Shown here: piece by piece, positions 1 through 7,925 of the stretch | Numbering within the stretch: position 1 is the first letter of the stretch | Layout of the letters: every line of letters starts with the position of its first letter | Position numbers and translations under genes: made by a program | Notes under the pieces: generated by a model | Database searches by the model: none | Seen by the model: only the letters and a program-made list of their open reading frames with translations | Told to the model about the DNA's origin: nothing | Assembly: GCA_020832655.1 (NCBI GenBank) | Contig: JAFIEF010000016.1 | Location: 1 to 54,685 of the forward strand | DNA: 54,685 nucleotides | Source: Paracoccaceae bacterium | GTDB lineage: Bacteria; Pseudomonadota; Alphaproteobacteria; Rhodobacterales; Rhodobacteraceae | Reading direction: 5' to 3'

Positions 1-58
1 GCGCTTCAACCAACCGTCAAGCCTCGCTGCATAGGGGCTCGCCGTCGCGCTTACACTG

Positions 59-490
59 CTTGATCAGCATGGCATAGTCCACATCACCCGAAAATGCGTC
101 TGTGACGGCCTTGAGGTAGCCACCATGTCCATCCGTAGTCAGTTGAATGCGGGTTGCGAGGCGCGAAGCCAGATCGAACATGAACTCGCGAGCGGTTGCG
201 GCCGAACGGTCGCCGACCGTGTAGCTGATCATCAGCTTGCTATCCCGATCCATCGCGGTCCAGGTCCATATGTCGCCTGCATCGACCGGGGCCGCCTTGG
301 CATCTTTCACGTTGCGCTCTTTGGCGTAGCAGAAAGCCCAGATTTCATCCGCCTGAACGTGGTTCGCTTTCACGCCCCGCACATGCTCGTCATGGTAGGC
401 GGCGCAGGCTTTCCCGGCATCTTCAAGCAACTTGGTCACGGTGTTCTTGGACACGTCCGCGATGCGCGTCGTGGCGCGGATGCTGTTGCC
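59..490 (-). mobile_element. IS1-family transposase remnant, both ends lost
   Basis: This reverse-strand frame encodes the middle of an IS1-type DDE transposase: a helix-turn-helix stretch (GNSIRATTRIADVSKNTV), then the catalytic-core stretches QADEIWAF, DIWTWTAMD and QLTTDGHGGYL. Homology stops at about position 490 on the N-terminal side, where the usual ~19 N-terminal residues are absent and neighbouring permease sequence begins. It stops at about 59 on the C-terminal side, where YAMLIK runs into unrelated residues and a stop at 17-19. The usual C-terminal part of the family (a few dozen to about 100 residues) is missing, so the element is inactive. I see no intact terminal inverted repeats. 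The breakpoints are estimated from family knowledge, not from an alignment. Confidence 0.8.
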
Positions 491-491
491 T

Positions 492-857
492 GTCTTTTCG
501 GGCATTCCGCGCTCGCGGGTTGTGTTCATGACCTATCTTATCTCGGCGCTGTGTGTGGCCATTGCCGCAATCATATTGGGCAGTCGCGTCATGGGGTCGC
601 AGAACAATGTCGGCCAGGGCTATGAATTGCAGGTGCTGGCCGCTGTCATACTGGGGGGCACGTCGCTTCTGGGCGGGTCCGGCAGCATCCTGCGCACGGT
701 TCTGGGCGTCTTGATGCTGGCCTTCATCCAGAATGGCCTAATCCTGATGGGGCAGCCCTATTACACGCAATGGCTGGTGACATGGGCGGTGATCATCGTC
801 GCGGTCTGGCTTGACGTGGCAGCCAAGCGCGGCCGCCTGTTTTCACCCATAGCATGA
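492..857 (+). pseudogene. Truncated RbsC-like sugar ABC permease (C-terminal part)
   Basis: The frame encodes about 120 C-terminal residues of a BPD_transp_2 (RbsC-type) permease. Family landmarks are SGIPRSRV, the stretch GYELQVLAAVILGGTSLLGG and two further hydrophobic helices. Homology begins at about 492, exactly where the IS1 remnant on the other strand ends, so the 5' portion was removed by insertion plus deletion. The stop codon overlaps the next permease by four bases (ATGA), which keeps the original operon structure. A complete protein would be roughly 320-340 residues with 8-10 membrane segments. Unless the missing half lies left of the window, the transporter has lost one permease, and no substrate-binding protein is visible. 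Confidence 0.8.
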
Positions 858-1855
858 GGCGCGCGATGGCATATTTCTATCAAAACCCGCTGCTTCGCTG
901 GCTGATGCGCAACCCGATCTGGGGCTTCGTGCTGATCGTCTTCATCTTCTTCAGCCTGTCGTCGGACCATTTCTTTGCCGCGCGCAATCTGCAAAACATC
1001 CTTGTGCAGACCTCGACCATCGGGCTGATCGCGCTGGGCATGACGCTGGTGATGATCAACGGAAATATCGACCTGTCGGTGGGTGCGACACTGGCGCTGG
1101 CGGCGGCCTTCGCGGTCGATGTGCAATCCTGGGCGATGTTCGCGACATGGGGCAACTGGCAGATATTGCCTGCTGTCTGTCTGGCGCTTCTGGTGGGCAT
1201 CTTGATGGGCGCGATCAACGGCTTCATTGTCTGGAAAACCGGGGTCGATGCGTTCATCGTCACGCTGGGCGCGATGCTGGGCATTCGCGGGCTGGTCTTT
1301 GTCTATACAGGCGAGCAGTCCTTTTATGCGATGAACTTCGCCTATTCGGATTTCAGCGCGCTGTCTGTCGGCCCCCTGCCCGTGCTGGCGCTGATTTTCC
1401 TGCTATGTGTGCTGGCGGTGCATTGGCTGCTGTCGCGCACAGTGCATGGCCGCAATACCTATGCGGTCGGTGGCAACCGCGAGGCGGCGGTGAATGCGGG
1501 CATTCGTGTTGGCCCGCATATGATGATCAATTTCATGATCATTGGCTTTCTGGCCGCGCTGTCTGGCGTTCTGCTATCCACGCAGATGGGCGCCGCCACG
1601 CCCAATCTGGGCCGCGACTATGAACTGTGGGTGATCACGGCTGTGGTGCTGGGCGGCACCAAGCTGACCGGCGGCAAGGGCGATATCATCGGCACGCTGG
1701 GGGGCGTTCTGGCCATTGGTATTCTGCGCAACGGCATGAACCTGATGCAGGTGCCTGCCTTCTATGTCTATGTCATCCTTGGCAGCATCCTGATTGCGGT
1801 CCTGTTTCTGGATAAACGCTTCAACCGCACTGCTGATGGGGGGCTGCGCCTATGA
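854..1855 (+). CDS. Sugar-type ABC transporter permease (RbsC/XylH family)
   Basis: This 333-residue inner-membrane protein has many hydrophobic segments and the family-typical stretches LIALGMTLVMINGNIDLSVG near residues 55-75 and ELWVITAVVLGGTKLTGG near residue 258. It would form the membrane channel of a CUT2-type importer for a sugar, polyol or related small molecule. The start overlaps the upstream truncated permease by four bases, and the stop overlaps the ATPase start by four bases, indicating translational coupling. An alternative ATG at 866 follows a GAGG and could be the true start. The neighbouring permease gene is broken, so this permease may now work alone or be non-functional; the substrate cannot be deduced. 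Confidence 0.9.
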   Translation: MRRAMAYFYQNPLLRWLMRNPIWGFVLIVFIFFSLSSDHFFAARNLQNILVQTSTIGLIALGMTLVMINGNIDLSVGATLALAAAFAVDVQSWAMFATWGNWQILPAVCLALLVGILMGAINGFIVWKTGVDAFIVTLGAMLGIRGLVFVYTGEQSFYAMNFAYSDFSALSVGPLPVLALIFLLCVLAVHWLLSRTVHGRNTYAVGGNREAAVNAGIRVGPHMMINFMIIGFLAALSGVLLSTQMGAATPNLGRDYELWVITAVVLGGTKLTGGKGDIIGTLGGVLAIGILRNGMNLMQVPAFYVYVILGSILIAVLFLDKRFNRTADGGLRL

Positions 1856-3366
1856 GTGATATGCTGCAACCGGCCCTGCGCCTGCAGGGCATCGTCAAGA
1901 CCTTCCCCGGCGTGCGCGCCCTTGATGGCGTGGATTTCGAGGTCATGCCCGGAGAGGTTCATGCCCTGCTGGGTGAAAACGGGGCCGGAAAATCCACGCT
2001 GATGAAAGTGCTGGCGGGAATGTATCAGCCCGATGACGGCCAGATCATCATCGCGGGCCAGCCGGTGCGCATGACCACGCCGATCGAGGCCAAGGCCCAG
2101 GGCGTTGTCCTGATCCACCAGGAGCTGAGCCTTGTGCCGGAAATGTCGGCGGCAGAGAACATATATCTGGGCGAATTGCCGCGCAAATCCTTCGGGCGGG
2201 TGGACTGGAAGACGCTTGAAGAACGCTCCAACGCCATTCTCAAACGCCTGAAATGCAGTTTCCGCGCCGAAATGACCGTGGCGAAGCTGTCCATCGCCAA
2301 CCAGCAGATGGTCGAAATCGCCCGCGCGCTGACGGTCGATGCCCGCGTTGTGGTGTTTGATGAACCAACAGCGTCGCTGACAGATGCCGAAAAGGTCGTG
2401 CTGTTCGATATCATCAATGATCTGAAAGCCCAGGGTGTGGGCATCGTCTATATCTCTCACCGCATGGACGAGATCTTCACCCTGTCCGACCGCATCACCG
2501 TGTTGCGCGATGGCGCCTATCGCGGCACCCTGACCACAGCCGAAACGGATGAGGACGAAGTCACTCGCCTGATGATCGGGCGCAGCCTGGATCTGTCGCG
2601 CAACGAGGCCGCGCCGGATTTCGGCGAAACCATGCTGGAGGTGCGCAATCTTACCTGTCCGGGGCTGTTCGAGGATGTCAGCTTCACCGTGCGAACCGGC
2701 GAAATCGTCGGGTTTTACGGGCTTGTCGGCGCGGGCCGGACCGAAATTGCCGAGACGCTGTTCGGTCTTCGGACCCCCAGCGCGGGCGACGTGTTGGTCG
2801 ATGGCAAGAAGGTCGACATCACCTCGCCGCGCGATGCGATTGCGCTGGGTGTGTCGCTGGTGCCGGAAAACCGCAAGGAACAGGGTCTGGTATTGCAAAT
2901 GAACTGCCGCGACAACATGACCCTGCCGCAGGTGCAGGATCTGACTGCCGGTCCTTTTGTCGCAAAGGGCGCGGAACTTGCCATTTTCGATCAGTATCGC
3001 CACCGGCTGGCCATCAAGACGCCAAGCTGGAAGCAACCCGCAGGTGTCTTGTCGGGCGGCAATCAGCAAAAGATTGTCATCGGCAAATGGCTGTCCATGC
3101 AGCCGCGCGTGCTGATCGTGGATGAACCTACGCGCGGCATTGATGTGGGGTCGAAATCCGAGATTCACCAATTGCTGCGCGAATTGGCGGCGCAGGGCTA
3201 TGCGGTGATCGTGATCAGTTCGGAAATGCCCGAGGTGCTGCGCGTCTCTGACCGGATCGTGGCAATGTATCACGGACGCATCATGCGCGAATTCGATATC
3301 CACGAAGTGACAGAGGATTTGCTGGTGCAGGCGATATCCGGCATCAGGACGACAGAGCCTGCCTGA
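1852..3366 (+). CDS. Sugar ABC transporter ATP-binding protein (RbsA/MglA type)
   Basis: This 504-residue duplicated ATPase is typical of CUT2 importers. The first half has Walker A GENGAGKST (residues 41-49), a degenerate signature (KLSIANQQ) and Walker B VVVFDEPTAS. The second half has a degenerate Walker A (GLVGAGRTE, about residue 291), a good signature LSGGNQQK (about residue 400) and VLIVDEPTRG. The unequal halves are normal for RbsA/MglA proteins, in which only one site hydrolyses ATP efficiently. The gene overlaps the permease by four bases and ends the operon. The periplasmic binding protein expected for such an operon would lie left of the window or be lost. Confidence 0.93.
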   Translation: MSDMLQPALRLQGIVKTFPGVRALDGVDFEVMPGEVHALLGENGAGKSTLMKVLAGMYQPDDGQIIIAGQPVRMTTPIEAKAQGVVLIHQELSLVPEMSAAENIYLGELPRKSFGRVDWKTLEERSNAILKRLKCSFRAEMTVAKLSIANQQMVEIARALTVDARVVVFDEPTASLTDAEKVVLFDIINDLKAQGVGIVYISHRMDEIFTLSDRITVLRDGAYRGTLTTAETDEDEVTRLMIGRSLDLSRNEAAPDFGETMLEVRNLTCPGLFEDVSFTVRTGEIVGFYGLVGAGRTEIAETLFGLRTPSAGDVLVDGKKVDITSPRDAIALGVSLVPENRKEQGLVLQMNCRDNMTLPQVQDLTAGPFVAKGAELAIFDQYRHRLAIKTPSWKQPAGVLSGGNQQKIVIGKWLSMQPRVLIVDEPTRGIDVGSKSEIHQLLRELAAQGYAVIVISSEMPEVLRVSDRIVAMYHGRIMREFDIHEVTEDLLVQAISGIRTTEPA

Positions 3367-3471
3367 TACGGGGCCGTGATGACCGCGGCGCAAGCGCGCG
3401 TCGTGCGCGCATCCACTTGCCCGCCGCGCGCGCCGATCAGGCTTTTGTCACGTTCATCCGCGCGACAGAGA

Positions 3472-4092
3472 TCAAGCCGCTTCCTGCGGATCAACGACCG
3501 GGTCCAGCACCAGCAGCAGCCGGGTCTCGCCGCTGCCTTCGATGGGCGGGGAGCGGTGTTTAAGGGTCGATGGCGGCGTGGTCGGCCAGCGCGTCCCGCG
3601 CAGCATGGTCGGCTGCCCCGTGGGCACAGTATGAATCCGCTCTGGCTCTGCCCCAATTGCGGCCAACCCGTATTGCGTGCCAGTGCCCCGATAGGTGCAC
3701 ACCAGCCGCGCCGTGACATGGTCGATATGGAATCTGCGGCAGGCATTGCCGGTCACGGCCTCCAACCGCAAGCGCAGGCGGGGCGCGGCCATGATTTGCG
3801 CAAACCGCGCCGCCAGCGCCGTGATGCTTTCGATGAAGCGCGTACGCTCCGGGCAGTCGGGCAGCGCTGCGCACAGCCGGTCCAGCGTCGCGCGGATATC
3901 CTCTGGGTACAGAACCTCGCGCGTTTGCGGCAAGGCATCGGCAGGCAAACCGGCCAGCCAGTTGCTCAACGCCGGGTCTTGCGGACGCGCCAGAATCACG
4001 GCGGCGCAATCGGCGTCGTGGATCGCGTCCAGCCCGGCAAGCGCATCCGCGATCCGAACACCGGCGACAGGATGATCGGCCAGATCCCTCAT
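3472..4092 (-). CDS. DUF1826-family protein, partner of ZigA
   Basis: This 206-residue soluble protein matches the DUF1826 family, which commonly sits beside COG0523 zinc GTPases in zinc-responsive operons. A conserved-looking block, CRRFHIDHVTARLVCTYRG, lies at about residues 118-136 and contains two histidines, a cysteine and an aspartate that could bind metal. The C-terminal part (GTRWPTTPPSTLKHRSPP) is also family-like. The start codon overlaps the zigA stop by four bases (ATGA), so the two are co-translated. The biochemical function is unknown; a role in adaptation to zinc shortage is inferred from the partnership and the upstream Zur-like site. Confidence 0.8.
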   Translation of the reverse strand: MRDLADHPVAGVRIADALAGLDAIHDADCAAVILARPQDPALSNWLAGLPADALPQTREVLYPEDIRATLDRLCAALPDCPERTRFIESITALAARFAQIMAAPRLRLRLEAVTGNACRRFHIDHVTARLVCTYRGTGTQYGLAAIGAEPERIHTVPTGQPTMLRGTRWPTTPPSTLKHRSPPIEGSGETRLLLVLDPVVDPQEAA

Positions 4093-5282
4093 CTTGCGCC
4101 CCAGCGCGGAAACGGGTCGGCCAGCCCGGTCCAGTCGCCGGGCGTGAAATCGCCTGCATTCACCAGCGCTGCGTTCAGCCGCGCGCAGATCGCGTCACGG
4201 TCCATATCGACGCCGATAAAGACCAGTTCCTGCCGCCGGTCGCCCCACGGCTCGACCCAGTTGCGCGCAATCTCTGCCTGCGCGTCGGGGTGCTGTGGCA
4301 GCCGTTCTTCGGGAACCGAGGCCCACCAGCGGCCCAGCGGTGTAACCGATGACATCGCGCCAGCAAGGTTGAATTCGGCCGCCCAGTCGGGCCGGGTTGC
4401 CACCCAGAAATGCCCCTTGGCGCGGATCACACCGGGAAGCGGGCCGTTCAGCACCTCATGGATGCGGGCCGGGTGAAACGGGGCGCGGGCGTGAAACACA
4501 AAGCTGCTGACGCCATATTCCTCTGTTTCGGGCGTGTGATTGGCAAAACCGTAAAGCTCTTTGGCCCACATCGGATGCTCATGCGCGCGGTCGAAATCGA
4601 ACCGCCCCGTATTCAGGATCGCGCCTGCGGGCACATCGGCATGGGTGGTCTCGATAAGTTGGGCATCGCCATTCAGCGCGCGGATGATCTTGCACGCCGC
4701 ATCCACCCGCGCAGGGCCGGCATCTGCGCATTTGTTCAATATGATCACATCGGCGAATTCCATCTGCTCGGTCAGCAGGGTGACAAGGCTGCGGTCATCT
4801 TCCTCGCCCAGCGATTCGCCGCGATCGCGCAGAAAATCATGGCTGGAGAAATCCTTGAGCAGGTTCACGGCATCGACCACCGTCACCATCGTATCCAGCC
4901 GCGCCACATCGGACAGGCTGTCGCCGTTTTCATCGCGGAAATCGAATGTCGCGGCGACCGGCAGGGGTTCGGAAATCCCGGTCGATTCGATCAGCAGATA
5001 GTCGAAGCGTTCCTCGGCAGCGAGGCGACGAACCTCTTTCAGCAAATCGTCGCGCAGAGTGCAGCAGATGCAGCCATTCGACATCTCGACCAGCTTTTCG
5101 TCAGAGCGCGACAGCTCCGCCCCTTCGCGCACCAGATCGGCATCGATATTGACCTCTGACATATCGTTGACAATCACCGCCACGCGGCGGCCTTCGCGGT
5201 TGTTAAGCACGCGGTTCAGAAGCGTCGTCTTGCCCGCGCCCAGAAAGCCGGACAGAACTGTTACGGGAATGGGATCGGTCAT
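4089..5282 (-). CDS. zigA: Zinc metallochaperone GTPase (COG0523, ZigA type)
   Basis: This 397-residue G3E-family GTPase starts with SGFLGAGKTT (P-loop, residues 11-20). It carries the family metal-binding CxCC motif (C71-I-C73-C74 in NGCICCTLRDD) and ESTG, ILNKCAD and a CobW C-terminal domain from about residue 275. COG0523 proteins of this subgroup are thought to deliver zinc to client enzymes when zinc is scarce. The gene leads a two-gene operon with the DUF1826 gene, and a Zur-box-like palindrome lies 36 bases upstream of its ATG. The length and sequence around residues 130-175 (SLGEEDDRSLVTLLTEQ) fit ZigA better than CobW or HypB. Confidence 0.88.
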   Translation of the reverse strand: MTDPIPVTVLSGFLGAGKTTLLNRVLNNREGRRVAVIVNDMSEVNIDADLVREGAELSRSDEKLVEMSNGCICCTLRDDLLKEVRRLAAEERFDYLLIESTGISEPLPVAATFDFRDENGDSLSDVARLDTMVTVVDAVNLLKDFSSHDFLRDRGESLGEEDDRSLVTLLTEQMEFADVIILNKCADAGPARVDAACKIIRALNGDAQLIETTHADVPAGAILNTGRFDFDRAHEHPMWAKELYGFANHTPETEEYGVSSFVFHARAPFHPARIHEVLNGPLPGVIRAKGHFWVATRPDWAAEFNLAGAMSSVTPLGRWWASVPEERLPQHPDAQAEIARNWVEPWGDRRQELVFIGVDMDRDAICARLNAALVNAGDFTPGDWTGLADPFPRWGAR

Positions 5283-5318
5283 GATGGGCCTGGATTTGCT
5301 GATTGTGACAGGCGTGAT

Positions 5319-5333
5319 TGTTATAGTATAACA
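5319..5333. promoter_or_regulatory. Candidate Zur operator
   Basis: TGTTATAGTATAACA is a perfect 7-base dyad around one central base, in AT-rich sequence between the divergent zigA and iclR-type genes. It equals the core of the published gammaproteobacterial Zur consensus (TGTTATANTATAACA). It lies 36 bases upstream of the zigA start, where a Zur repressor would block transcription when zinc is plentiful. The site was found by eye; there is no binding evidence. Confidence 0.75.
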
Positions 5334-5523
5334 TAACTATCAGCAAGCCCGGATCAGACAGAAATCGCCCACCTGCCCCGCTGCAAACCGGTCCGCGACG
5401 CGCGGCCAGGAAGCTGCTATTTTGCGACCACATACAGACCGGGATGATTGCCATCCGAGGATCGGCCAATTAAGGTCAATCTGTTCTATTATGAAGAGAC
5501 GCAAAATCCGGGGGGTAATATTC

Positions 5524-6309
5524 GTGACTGATGCGGGAACCCAGTATTCGGTGCCACCTGTGCATCGCGCCTTTCGGTTGTTACGCCATATCGCGCAGGG
5601 CGGGCAATGCCGCAATGCGTCTGCCACCGCGCGTGAACTGGGGCTGAACCGCACCACGCTGATCCGCCTGCTGCACAGCCTTGAAGCCGAAGGCATGATC
5701 GAATCGCTTGATGGAGGTGCAAGCTGGCAATTGGGGCCGGGCATGATCGCACTGGCCGCCGATGCGCTGAAATCGCGCAATGTCATCCGGCTGGCACAAC
5801 CCGTCATGGCCGCCCTGTCAACCAGTTTGGGGCTGTCCTCGCATCTGGGCATTCTGGACCGGCGCGAGATCATCTATCTGCTGCGCGAGGCACCAAACAC
5901 GCATCTGGTCAGCAATGTGCGCGAAGGCTCGCGCCTGCCCGCCCATGCCACCACGGTCGGGCGGGTGCTGCTGGCGCATCTTCCGACAGAGGCGCTGCGG
6001 CAGCTTTACAGCGACGCCGCGCTGGCGTCCTATACCGACAAGACCGCCACATCGCTGGACGCGCTGGAACAGCAGCTTGCGTCCGACAAGGCGCAGGGTC
6101 ATGCGTGGAGCTATGGCAATTTCGAAGCCGGGATCGGTTCCTGCGCTGCCCCGATCTTTGATCATCGCGGCATGGTCATCGCCGCGCTGAACGTCACCGG
6201 ACCAATGGCGCAGTTCGAGCCGGGCACCGCGCAGGCCGACCGCATCCGCACCTCGGTGATGCAGGCGGCCGATCAAATCTCGGTCGGGCTGGGCTATCAG
6301 GCGCGGTAA
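5524..6309 (+). CDS. IclR-family transcriptional regulator
   Basis: From a GTG start this is a 261-residue protein. An N-terminal winged helix spans about residues 12-72 (ASATARELGLNRTTLIRLLH is the helix-turn-helix), followed by an IclR effector-binding domain to about residue 255. The GTG is preferred because GGGGGG lies eight bases upstream; an in-frame ATG at 5491 lacks a ribosome site. IclR regulators usually control neighbouring aromatic or organic-acid catabolic genes. Here the gene converges on the sulfatase at the end of the TRAP/catabolic operon. The likely target is the divergent promoter region near 12.0-12.2 kb, which carries two matching palindromes. Confidence 0.88.
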   Translation: MTDAGTQYSVPPVHRAFRLLRHIAQGGQCRNASATARELGLNRTTLIRLLHSLEAEGMIESLDGGASWQLGPGMIALAADALKSRNVIRLAQPVMAALSTSLGLSSHLGILDRREIIYLLREAPNTHLVSNVREGSRLPAHATTVGRVLLAHLPTEALRQLYSDAALASYTDKTATSLDALEQQLASDKAQGHAWSYGNFEAGIGSCAAPIFDHRGMVIAALNVTGPMAQFEPGTAQADRIRTSVMQAADQISVGLGYQAR

Positions 6310-6333
6310 CAGGGCGCGCGCCGGGTCAGTATG

Positions 6334-7911
6334 TCAGGCACGCCCGGTCGGACAAAGCGACAAGTTGCGCAATGCGATCTGGCGGCGCGCAAGCGCGTCA
6401 AGCAGACGCAGCTTGATCGCGGCGGCGGCGTCGTCATCCCACAGATTGACCGTTTCGTCGGGGTCATCATTCAAGTTGTAAAGCTCGCCCCAGTCAGGGG
6501 CATCTTCCAGCAGCGACAGCCGCCAGCCTTCATGCACCAGTGTCGTGATCGCGCTGCGGGCATCGGCATCGCCAAAGACCGCGATACCCGGATCCTCGAT
6601 CAATACTGGCGGGGCCGCGCCCTCTTCGGCAAATATGTCCTGCCCCTGCATCCCGATCGGGATTTGCAGCCCCGCGCGCTGAAGCAGGGTCGGGGCGAAG
6701 TCAATCGCGCTGGCCTGCCGGTGCAGCACGCCTGATCGCGCGCGCGCGGCTGTGTCGCGCCACAAAAAGGGCACGCGGATCACGCTGCGATAATGCAGGC
6801 CCATTTTCAGAACCGTGCCATGATCGCCCATATAGTCGCCATGATCAGACATGAAGATGATGACTGTATCCTTGTCCAGCCCTTGCGCCTGCAGAGCCGC
6901 CAGAATCCGGCCTATCGCAGCGTCAATGAAGCTGATCGCGCCGTAATTCAGCGCCAGAATGCGGCGCATCGCGGCTTCGTCAAGTTGAAATGGCCAATGC
7001 GAATGGGGGTCGCTGCCGCCCATCCGATACGCCCGAAGCGCGGCTTCAGGCAGGTCATTGCGCGCCAGAAGCGGGGTGTGGAATGTTGCGGGCAGTTCCA
7101 CATCCGCCGGATCATACATTGACCACCATTTGCCCGGCGGCGTGAAAGGATGATGCGGGTCGGGGAAAGAGACCTGCAACAGGAACGGCGCTGCGCCGGT
7201 CTGCGCACCAAGGAAGCGCGCGGCCTCGTCAGCGATATAGCTGGTGGGGTGCAGCGCTTCGGGAAGGGCGGTCTGCCAGCATTGCGCAACACGGGTTTCC
7301 GGGTCGTCCAGCGCATTGGCCGGGCCGCGCAGGCTGTCGGGGTCGCGATGGCGCGCGCGCAGCCAGGACGTGTAGTGCCCCTCGACCTGATCGCCATGCC
7401 CGATGCACAGCCGGACATGGTCAAAACCGTAATAGGGCACCGGCAGCGCGTGGTCGGGATTGCGCGCCCAGAGGCTGCGCACCTCATGCGCGTATTCGGG
7501 ACCGTCGCGCTGCGTGCGTCTGGCGCGCAACACGGCGCTGTCGGGCACGGCACCAATGCCGCGCGGCTTGCGCGGCGGGGCGGGAATATCGGTCACATTC
7601 TGGAAATGCGCCTTGCCGATCAGCGCAGTGCGCCAGCCCGCCACGCGCAGCACATCGGCATAGGTGGTGGTATCAAGCGCCAGCGGAATCCCGTTCTGGC
7701 GGCAGCCATTGACGGTCGAGATCTGGCCCGAAGCCAGACAGGCGCGGTTCGGCTGGCAGATCGGGTTCGCGACATGGAAGCCTTCCAGCCGCAGCCCGTT
7801 GCGGGCGATGCTGTCCAGATGCGGGGTCTGGACAACGCGGTTGCCATAAGCGCCCAGATGGTCCCAGCGCTGCTGGTCGGTCATGATCACCAGAAAATTC
7901 GGACGCGTCAT
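6334..7911 (-). CDS. Sulfatase-family hydrolase (aryl-sulfatase-like), cytoplasmic
   Basis: This 525-residue alkaline-phosphatase-superfamily enzyme has metal ligands in MTDQQ (D12, Q13) and SDHGDYMGDHG. It has the formylglycine-type motif C52-Q-P-N-R56, fitting CxPxR although the common Ser before Arg is Asn. I chose the ATG at 7911 because AAGG lies seven bases upstream; a TTG at 7929 is possible. There is no signal peptide, so it should act in the cytoplasm on an imported substrate. The gene follows dctM by 14 bases as the last gene of the TRAP operon, which suggests that the transporter brings in a sulfate ester. A phosphonate monoester hydrolase activity cannot be excluded. Activity would need a formylglycine-generating enzyme encoded elsewhere. 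Confidence 0.87.
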   Translation of the reverse strand: MTRPNFLVIMTDQQRWDHLGAYGNRVVQTPHLDSIARNGLRLEGFHVANPICQPNRACLASGQISTVNGCRQNGIPLALDTTTYADVLRVAGWRTALIGKAHFQNVTDIPAPPRKPRGIGAVPDSAVLRARRTQRDGPEYAHEVRSLWARNPDHALPVPYYGFDHVRLCIGHGDQVEGHYTSWLRARHRDPDSLRGPANALDDPETRVAQCWQTALPEALHPTSYIADEAARFLGAQTGAAPFLLQVSFPDPHHPFTPPGKWWSMYDPADVELPATFHTPLLARNDLPEAALRAYRMGGSDPHSHWPFQLDEAAMRRILALNYGAISFIDAAIGRILAALQAQGLDKDTVIIFMSDHGDYMGDHGTVLKMGLHYRSVIRVPFLWRDTAARARSGVLHRQASAIDFAPTLLQRAGLQIPIGMQGQDIFAEEGAAPPVLIEDPGIAVFGDADARSAITTLVHEGWRLSLLEDAPDWGELYNLNDDPDETVNLWDDDAAAAIKLRLLDALARRQIALRNLSLCPTGRA

Positions 7912-7925
7912 GGCAACACCTTGCG

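Noticed and set aside
1768-3393. 541-codon leftward open frame opposite the sugar ABC ATPase
   Set aside because: It is an antisense shadow of a clear ATPase gene with all motifs. The protein is His/Arg/Gln-rich with no domain.
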